This document shows, in pieces, positions 61,101 through 64,000 of a stretch of DNA of 64,000 nt (positions are counted from its first letter, which is position 1; the number at the start of each line of letters is the position of its first letter). The stretch spans positions 24,118,134 to 24,182,133 of the forward strand of contig CM051040.1 of the NCBI GenBank assembly GCA_027627225.1. Reading direction: 5' to 3'. A model generated the notes under the pieces. That model did not search any database. It worked only from the letters and a program-made list of their open reading frames with translations, and had not been told where the DNA came from. The translations under genes and the position numbers were made by a program. This stretch comes from Congeria kusceri (taxonomy: Eukaryota; Mollusca; Bivalvia; Myida; Dreissenidae).

Positions 61101-61646
61101 GTTTTAGGCTGCTATATTGCGATTATTATTTTCGTTCGACGCAGCCGAAAAGAAATTCGCAAGTTCGGCGAAGACAGCTCAATTCGGCGATCTTCTACGT
61201 CCAAAGATGGATCCGTGAGGAAAGTGTCTTTTAAAAAGGACGATTTACAGTTTGCATTTATTTTATTCGTATCTTTTCTAGCGTTTGTGTTATGCTGGAG
61301 TCTGTACATGGTCGCATTAATATTTGATTTCAAAGACAAGTGGCCGAAAGAGATCTACGTTGCAGGGACAATGCTGGGCCACACTAACAGCTGCCTAAAC
61401 CCGATCATTTACGCGTTAGGCTATGCGAGGTTCAGAAAAGGCTACACCATATTTATCCGTAAACTATTTTGCTTGAAAACGCAGAGGAACTCTGATTATT
61501 TAAAAGAGTCAAAATACAGTCTTCGCTACACAAGCAAGACACCATTGAAGACGAAAGCACTACAACTGGACGATAATCCCATATCGTCCACGGTGACCAC
61601 ACCCTTGTCTCTGAGGTGCCGCTTTGAAAACGGGCGGATGCGATGA
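30958..61646 (+). CDS. Class A (rhodopsin-family) GPCR, four coding exons, 403 aa; melatonin-receptor-like/moody/Tre1-like group
   Basis: The coding exons are 30958-31146, 55404-55524, 59289-59409 and 60866-61646. All junctions are GT-AG and phases 0, 1 and 2 match, giving 404 codons with the stop. Seven membrane segments can be laid out. TM1 has GN at 60-61 (Asn61 as 1.50), TM2 has LAVAD (Asp90), and Cys119 and Cys197 can form the extracellular disulphide. TM3 ends in NRL (143-145) instead of DRY, followed by IQICKP. Pro219 and Tyr227 lie in TM5, CWSLY (287-291) in TM6 and NPIIY (322-326) in TM7, then a helix-8-like FRKGY. Asn27-Val-Ser is a glycosylation sequon in a short N-terminus with no signal peptide. 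The loop PNWVGWGGHTF (180-190) before Cys197 is typical, as I recall, of invertebrate melatonin-like/moody-like receptors. The ligand is unknown. Class A identity is certain; the subfamily is tentative. Confidence 0.9.
31147..32660. other. intron 1, proximal part; nothing recognised
   Basis: AT-rich intron sequence. A TTCTTCTTCTT run lies at 31920. No gene, RNA or element ends were found. Confidence 0.45.
32661..33168 (-). mobile_element. Inverted-terminal element carrying a tRNA-like Pol III unit, copy A
   Basis: Ends TTTAAAGGGACTTATTCACA and CAGTGAACAGGTCCCTTTAA are inverted repeats of about 20 bp. On the minus strand, 32872 down to 32813, lies a tRNA-like sequence. Its A box is TGGCCGAGTGGTTAAGGC, its B box is GTTTGAACCCCGG, and its anticodon-loop region contains TGA without a long variable arm. 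A run of 14 T follows (minus strand, 32798-32784), as in a Pol III terminator. A second full copy lies at 56405-56906, and a one-armed copy at 41597-41829. Confidence 0.82.
32813..32872 (-). ncRNA. tRNA-like (Ser/Leu-type) sequence inside the inverted-terminal element
   Basis: It has recognisable A and B boxes and T-arm, but the anticodon arm closes with a six-base loop and the acceptor stem does not pair fully. It is a tRNA-derived relic or Pol III promoter rather than a functional tRNA. Confidence 0.6.
33655..34622 (+). mobile_element. Pearl/HINE-like element with ~160-bp core repeats
   Basis: It starts TTATGCCCCCACTATAGAGG with a G11 tract. A unit containing CTTGTGTCGCGCGTAACTCA, GATGAAACTTTATAAACATA and GTGCACCTGGGTATTTTGGT recurs with a period of about 160 bp, markers near 33884, 34048, 34196, 34362 and 34519. 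The end is GTGGGGGCAT (inverted repeat of the ATGCCCCCAC start), then hairpin GTGTCCTACGGACAC and ATGTCTAG. The terminal hairpin followed by CTAG fits a Helitron/Helentron-type 3' end. Copy 2 at 55552-55981 has the same ends. Confidence 0.8.
34623..36162. other. intron 1; 1.5 kb with nothing recognised
   Basis: AT-rich sequence with short unrelated open frames only. Confidence 0.45.
36163..36545. mobile_element. ~380-bp inverted-repeat element with G/C-homopolymer arms
   Basis: Left CACCTATCAATATTTTGCCC, then CCCC and G18 followed by AGCGGCGGG, is complementary to the right CCCGCCGCT, then C14 and GGGGGGAAAACATTGATAGG. The homopolymer lengths may be affected by assembly. Confidence 0.75.
36546..37726. 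other. intron 1; no gene seen
   Basis: Nothing firm. 37540-37710 has A/C-rich words (CCGTCAAACAGACAGACACA, GGACAAGAGAGACAGGCACC) of the kind found in dispersed mollusc repeats, unproven here. Confidence 0.4.
37727..39022. mobile_element. TIR element 'TAGTTTCTCGGAC', copy 1, with a nested insertion
   Basis: The left GGCCAGAG... TTTTTAGTTTTTCGGAC and the right GTCCGAGAAACTAAAAATCA ... CTCTGGC are inverted. The left interior (TGTCCAGTCAGTCGGCGGAA) matches 56016-56036 in copy 2. A HINE-like element (38157-38957) is nested in it. Confidence 0.75.
38157..38957 (+). mobile_element. Pearl/HINE-like element, same family as 3685
   Basis: It starts AGCTCCCCTGAGCACGAAGT with hairpin GAGCACGAAGTGCTC, then GTCGTCCGTCGTC. 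Core units of about 150 bp carry AAACTTGCACAGTTTGTGTATGACCAT-like motifs (three diverged copies). The end is CAGGTGAGCG..., hairpin GGGCCATCATGGCCC and TATTGTTT. Confidence 0.8.
39067..39317. repeat. 86-bp tandem repeat, 3 copies
   Basis: ATATCAAAGCGGTCAGTTA, then CTATTCACACTTTTCCTGGG and CAATCTTAGCCGATCTAAGC, restarts at 39068, 39154 and 39240 with almost no differences. Confidence 0.93.
39318..39455 (-). mobile_element. tRNA-derived SINE, same family as 25606 (head anticodon position GTT)
   Basis: On the minus strand, from 39455: TGCCCGGCTAGCTCAGTTGG TAGAGCG, anticodon arm TGGACTGTTAATCC, then GTGAGTTCAAGCCC. The SINE body of the 25606 copy follows (GTGTGGAGATTGGTC, ATGAAATCATTTCTACGACC). 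The acceptor stem has a C-C mismatch. Not a real tRNA-Asn gene: it lacks the canonical sequence and has a SINE body attached. Confidence 0.82.
41597..41829. mobile_element. one-armed copy of the inverted-terminal/tRNA-like element
   Basis: CCATCGTTTAGCGATACTAA... ATCTGTGAACAGGTCCCTTTAA matches the right arm of the elements at 32661 and 56405. The tRNA-like part and left arm are absent. Confidence 0.75.
44014..44090 (+). mobile_element. tRNA-like SINE head in array copy (third SINE family)
   Basis: CAGCTAGCGCAGTGGTTAGC (A-box-like), CTCGCTTCTGACCTAGGCGA, then GTTCAATTCCCGTCCGGCAC (B-box-like). Homologous heads are at 45584-45660 and 48941-49017, so it was part of the duplicated segment. Confidence 0.7.
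45527..45660 (+). mobile_element. tRNA-like SINE head with a local 41-bp duplication
   Basis: GTAACTGTATAACTTTGTGT plus TGCTGCCCATCTAGCGCAGT occurs twice in direct tandem (about 45526 and 45567), the second copy leading into the complete head. Confidence 0.75.
47633..48028. mobile_element. hAT-like MITE inserted in array copy 4
   Basis: CAGGGCTTGCATTAAGGGAA and its inverted counterpart TTCCAAAGTTAATGAAAGCCCTG bound about 390 bp that interrupt a sequence continuous in copies 1 and 2 (CCTACTCGCATGAAAGC / CCTACTCTCAGGAAAGC). The flanks TATTGC and TACTGTC are probably an eroded ~8-bp target duplication, which with the CAGGG ends suggests hAT. Confidence 0.7.
48941..49017 (+). mobile_element. tRNA-like SINE head in array copy 4
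   Basis: CCAGCTAGCGCAGTGGTTGG, CTCGCTTCTCACCTAGGCGA, then CAAAATTCCCGTCCGGCAC: a diverged copy of the 44014 head. Confidence 0.65.
49831..50649. other. intron 1; no gene seen
   Basis: Spacer between the segmental array and the 4.27-kb transposon. No feature supported. Confidence 0.4.
50920..52300. repeat. ~365-bp diverged tandem repeat inside the transposon
   Basis: A GTTGTCATGGCAACCAAATT-type motif recurs near 50968, 51332, 51705 and 52190. Between them TTTGCACAATAAGAAnTTGT, ATATAAnAGGnTT and TCTACAGTGCAAAGA-like words return in order at 51096/51477 and beyond. Copies are strongly diverged and of unequal length. Confidence 0.7.
52465..54640 (-). pseudogene. DUF7869-like gene of the 4.27-kb transposon (exons a-d)
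   Basis: Minus-strand exons with GT-AG ends and matching phases are d 52465-52887, c 53381-53489, b 53707-53875, and probably an exon a ending at 54596 (donor GTAAGT). Exon b encodes QIFYLVDEAEGAGKGANSV and MLNMDNCSGQNKNNTVIG. Exon c encodes YGLWRTLTGASEKVEFSLME, AGHSKFNPDWHFGI. Exon d encodes RWRHESAESMEDIADTV, GHNIPEQV, FYDWTCYLKVFF, YHYFRMSSAVPG and a C-terminal block ending CPKPTVDKCK. The DNCSGQNKN and AGHSKF(N/G)PD motifs, as I recall them, define the DUF7869 group, which looks like an RNase-H-fold nuclease. In exon c a TGA (about 53389) stands where family members have Trp, and exon a is closed upstream by TAG. It is therefore probably dead. The N-terminal zinc-knuckle part was not found. 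Confidence 0.8.
54916..55239. other. intron 1, distal part; no gene seen
   Basis: AT-rich spacer between the transposon and the exon-2-derived repeat. Confidence 0.4.
55240..55403 (+). repeat. 39-bp tandem repeat derived from the start of GPCR exon 2
   Basis: Four units (55240-55278, 55279-55317, 55318-55364 with 8 extra bases, 55365-55403) each read G(G/T)TAATCGGTGCCATACTG... and end in a pyrimidine-rich TTTGTTTCAG or TTTGTTTTAG. The first 39 bases of exon 2 (55404-55442) are a fifth copy (GTTATCGGTGCTATACTG...). The last unit therefore supplies the polypyrimidine tract and AG used by exon 2, and each earlier unit supplies another AG. The unit nearest the exon is open in the exon's frame (VIGAILNYRLLFQ). 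Confidence 0.9.
55404..55524 (+). CDS. GPCR exon 2 (TM1 end, first intracellular loop, TM2)
   Basis: Codons 64-103 plus the first base of codon 104. It encodes VIGAILCYRPLLRNKG and NMFVINLAVADICITTVVSP, with the conserved TM2 Asp90. Acceptor TTTCAG at 55398-55403; donor GTAAGT at 55525, phase 1. GC-rich relative to the flanks. Confidence 0.92.
55552..55981 (+). mobile_element. Pearl/HINE-like element, copy 2 (short core), 27 bp after exon 2
   Basis: It starts TTATGCCCCCACTTTAAAGG, then GTCCGTCCGTCCGTC. It has two core units (CTTGTGTCGCGCGTAACTCA) and ends with GTGGGGGCATCC, hairpin GTGTCCTACGGACAC and ATGTCTAG as in the copy at 33655-34622. Confidence 0.85.
56405..56906 (-). mobile_element. 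Inverted-terminal element carrying a tRNA-like Pol III unit, copy B
   Basis: Ends TTTAAAGGGACTTGTTCACA and ATCTGTGAACAAGTCCCTTGAAA. On the minus strand 56617-56550 is a tRNA-like unit with A box TAGCCCAGTGGTAAG and an excellent B box GGTTCGAACCCCGG. A T-rich run with TTTTTT follows (56546-56525). Left and right arms align with copy A at 32661-33168. Confidence 0.85.
56550..56617 (-). ncRNA. tRNA-like sequence in copy B
   Basis: The T-arm and B box are intact, but the anticodon region is a T-rich loop (GGCTTTTTTATC) with no usable anticodon stem. It is a tRNA-derived promoter, not a tRNA gene. Confidence 0.6.
57223..57483. mobile_element. MITE family 'GGCGTGTCGTGGG', copy 4 (full length)
   Basis: GTGGCGCGTCGTGAGAAAAC ... 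TTTTCCCACGACGCCCCTC, with both internal hairpins (AGCCTGTGCAGTCCGCACAG and AGCCTGTGCGGACTGCACAG). In intron 2. Confidence 0.9.
57484..58590. other. intron 2; no gene seen
   Basis: AT-rich intron sequence with no recognised feature. Confidence 0.45.
58591..58792. mobile_element. MITE family 'GGCGTGTCGTGGG', copy 5 (diverged)
   Basis: AAGGCGTTTCGTGGGACACC ... CTAATCCGGGACAACACTGT, ACGCACATGCACGACACCCC. The first hairpin is deleted, the second kept (AGCCTGTGTGGACTGCGCAG). Confidence 0.85.
58793..59288. other. intron 2, distal part; partial repeats
   Basis: A motif of the form (A)CCTGAnnnGTGGTCACGTGTTT(C)CTTGCAGGTGTGACACGTGGTC occurs at about 59143-59192 and again at 59257-59304, spanning the exon 3 acceptor. 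TTGCAGGTGTGACACGTGGT is thus present twice, at 59169 and 59284, and only the second leads into exon 3. Confidence 0.75.
59289..59409 (+). CDS. GPCR exon 3 (first extracellular loop and TM3)
   Basis: It completes codon 104 and encodes 105-143 plus two bases of codon 144: RFFMDKVVLCHLLGSICTVS then CLVSMLSIAAVAVN. Cys119 is the TM3 disulphide Cys. Acceptor CTTGCAG ends at 59288; donor GTACAC at 59410 leaves phase 2. The split codon 144 becomes Arg. Confidence 0.9.
59480..59614. mobile_element. MITE family 'GGCGTGTCGTGGG', copy 6 (short, single hairpin)
   Basis: GACGTGTCTTGGGAAACCTG ... CGAGTTTCTCTCGACACGCC, 135 bp with one perfect core hairpin (CCTGTGCAGTCCGCACAGG), an internal-deletion version. 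It lies 70 bp after exon 3. Confidence 0.88.
59889..60793 (+). mobile_element. Tigger/pogo-like (Tc1-mariner) non-autonomous element
   Basis: TIRs CAGTCGACTCCCGATGGCTC are identical for 20 bp at both ends and flanked by TA on each side, as expected of Tc1/mariner-pogo insertion. Subterminal repeats of TTTGGCTCGAATTCGC occur inside. At 60311-60490 a relic encodes MAETSASPVAEQSRKG ... KFNVKSYTEKYEAIM, resembling the N-terminal helix-turn-helix region of Tigger transposases, with a stop just before it. The rest of the transposase is deleted. The element ends 72 bp before exon 4. Confidence 0.85.
60866..61646 (+). CDS. GPCR exon 4 (second intracellular loop, TM4-TM7, C-tail)
   Basis: It completes codon 144 and encodes 145-403, ending in TGA at 61644. 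Order: LIQICKPFVYHRIY (loop 2), TM4 with LWGWAML, loop with WVGWGGHTF and Cys197, TM5 with IFIPM and GCYIAIIIF, a basic third loop rich in Ser (possible phosphorylation sites, RRSSTSKDGS), TM6 FAFILFVSFLAFVLCWSLYM, TM7 HTNSCLNPIIYAL, helix 8, and a 66-residue tail. The open frame continues 128 bases upstream of the acceptor TTTTAG (60865) into the Tigger TIR; that part is intron. Confidence 0.95.
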
Positions 61647-64000
61647 TCAAACTAGATCTTTGTTTTGTTCCAGATGGGATTCAATATATACTGGTTAATA
61701 ATAACATACTATCTCTTGGAGTTAAACAGAGACATCCAACATATGTGTGTTTTAATCTCAATCGAACCTCCAGATCACGGTGTGAAAGATACTAGGGTCT
61801 CGACTAGATTGCATGGGTAGTTGAGAATGAACTGGAATTGAAGGTCGTGACTCTCCGTTAACCAGCTAGTACAATCCAACCAAGTTGTACCATTTGCGAC
61901 CACGTTGCAAATACATTTTATGGAAGATTATTTGTGATTACTTGAGCAGTCCATGCAAAACTACCGGTAGTCCAAAGCAATGAAACTGGGGTTAATGAAA
62001 ACTTGACATGCCCAATGGATGTTCGCGACAGTTTAAATTTGACTTGATGTTTATCGGAAGTGAAAATAAAACTTGAAAATTCCAATAGATGTTCGTGAAA
62101 AATTGGCAAAAATAAACCTGAAGTTATGAAAACTTGATAAATGCAATGAAAGTTCATGACAATGTAAATTCAAATATGACCCACCGGATAGCGTTATAGT
62201 TGCGTTTAAGAAAGTGCCCTTCGGATTCGAGGAAATGTCCATCACAGGTCCATGAAGCTATTTATATTTAGGTTTCATTGACTTCCAAATTAGATTGAAA
62301 TCATCAATATATCTTCAGATAGACAGTATCAGGACATTGTTACTGTAATTGTAAGAACAGACGTGAACAGTCCGCAAATAATACAAGGAAGAGGGTCAAC
62401 AATTAATGGGATGTATTCGCTGAAATTATTTAATGTATATGGCATAGTTTTAACAGTTCTTTCCTACTAAATTTAAAAGAAAAATCGAAATGTGACCATA
62501 ACTGAATCGTTGTTATTCAGTTTGATATCTGATTGAAGACGTTTTATAATGTAAACAGTGTCTGATACGTTAAATTAACTTAAATGAACAGGTATTTTAA
62601 CGTGAAGATTATTTGCATACATATATACTAAGTAAAATAAGTTTAGCAACAACGAGGATGTTAGCACATATAAAATGCATCTTAAGTGAAAACACCACAT
62701 TGTTTGTGTTATTGTGTTATAACATTGTGACATTTGTACCAATCATGATGTTGATGTTTACTAGTTAACTGTCTTTTTAGTGAAGAACCAGTACTATAAG
62801 AATAAATGAAATGTTTACAGAATGAAATATGCGTATCAAGTTTTATTTTTGTTGCAAAACTTATTTCGCTTAGTATATTTGTTATCGAATACGCTGATAG
62901 GAAATTGCAATACCAGTAATTTGCTTCAAACCCCAAGGGAAACAACCCAAATAACGACATTTGTAACATCTTGAAAAATTACTTCCCTTGGGAATAATCG
63001 GAACACTTCTTTTTTTTACTATTTAACGAATTTATACCAAACTCATGTGGACTTAACTCAGGGAATGATAAACCTTATAGAGATTTCTTAATACATGTAT
63101 TAAAAAGAAAATCTACAATGCAGACTGACATAAACAACATAAATAAAACGGATTTCATGAAGCTTTTGGTGTTTTGTCATTGAGCTGTATGTGTTAAAGT
63201 AAGAAATAAATGGTGGACGTTGTTGTTTTTGAAAACCGTTCTGACAATCTTAAAAACACAACATCATGCTAGTCACTGGAACATATTTCTGCATGCATAT
63301 TGACTTTAAATTTTAAACATTTCTTTGTTGTAAAGTATGTTGAAATAAATTATTATAGTACATTATTGTATTTGTTGGCGTTTTAAACACGGGGCTGCCT
63401 TGCTTTAAGCTCCATAACAATTTGCCTGTAGATTTTCGGTATTTTGCCGTTATTAGTATATACGGAAAACAATGGATAAATATCCATACTTATGAAATCA
63501 TTAGATTTTGAAGAACACATTTGAGACATAAAACCAATACAATAACAGCACGTAGAGCCGTTTATTAAAAAATTATTAAAATGTATTAATGCATTAGCAG
63601 CAACTGATGTTTGTGTTAAACATTATATTATATTAAACTATTAACACTGAACACGATTTTTCTTTATGATTAATAATATTTTATAGAGAATAAATGTGAA
63701 TGCCGCTTTAGCAATTAATCGAGGGCATAAAAGTCGCAGTCCTAACCACACATGAGATTTACAACCCAGCCTCACGCTTTATACCTGTCACCTTATATTT
63801 AATATAACGTCATGTGCTGCAAATGTTAATAATTTGTAAATATTTCGAACTGATATTTGTAACTTAAAAATGTTGGTGCCACGAATTCAGTAAGGTAAGT
63901 CAACAGACCAATAAGAGTTTAATCTTAATTTGGCACGAAACGACTAAATGAAGCGATAAATATTCTAACACGACACGCTCGGAGTTTTCAATAGACAAAG
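61647..64000. other. GPCR 3' UTR and intergenic sequence; no further gene seen
   Basis: Candidate polyadenylation signals AATAAA occur at 62065 and 62111, but the transcript end cannot be fixed from sequence. The rest is AT-rich with short open frames of no recognised similarity. Confidence 0.5.

Overview
The window looks like nuclear DNA of a bivalve mollusc, probably a heterodont clam or mussel (inference). It is AT-rich and almost gene-free between long introns. It is packed with short inverted-repeat elements, tRNA-headed SINEs and tandem-repeat elements of the bivalve 'pearl'/HINE type. There are no prokaryotic operons, rRNA genes or CRISPR arrays.

Only one host gene can be supported. 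It is a plus-strand class A G-protein-coupled receptor with four coding exons (30958-31146, 55404-55524, 59289-59409, 60866-61646). Splice sites are canonical, phases agree, and the product is 403 aa. Its introns are 24,257, 3,764 and 1,456 bp and carry most of the mobile DNA in the right half. The closest group I recognise is the invertebrate melatonin-receptor-like / moody / Tre1 / GPR84 assemblage. DRY is replaced by Asn-Arg-Leu and the CWxP proline by Leu.

0-30.9 kb is intergenic or upstream: minisatellites, a pearl/HINE-like element (3.7-5.2 kb), a broken PIF/Harbinger transposon with both TIRs (7.54-9.89 kb), a LINE relic with an inverted middle (11.2-12.5 kb), several long-TIR elements (14.2, 19.5, 20.3, 22.3 kb), and SINEs at 25.6 and 29.2 kb. 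A (TG)n tract lies about 0.6 kb before the receptor start codon.

Intron 1 (31.1-55.4 kb) holds an element with inverted ends and an internal tRNA-like unit (32.7 kb), a pearl/HINE-like element (33.7 kb) and a nested composite (37.7-39.0 kb). It also holds a four-copy diverged segmental array (39.9-49.8 kb) and a 4.27-kb transposon with perfect 31-bp TIRs (50650-54915). That transposon carries an intron-containing minus-strand gene resembling the DUF7869 family, the most interesting mobile element here. Just before exon 2, four copies of the exon's first 39 bases stand in tandem, each ending in a 3' splice-site-like sequence.

Introns 2 and 3 contain further HINE-like, TIR and MITE copies and a Tigger/pogo-like relic ending 72 bp before exon 4. 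Downstream of the stop codon (61.65-64 kb) no gene is visible.
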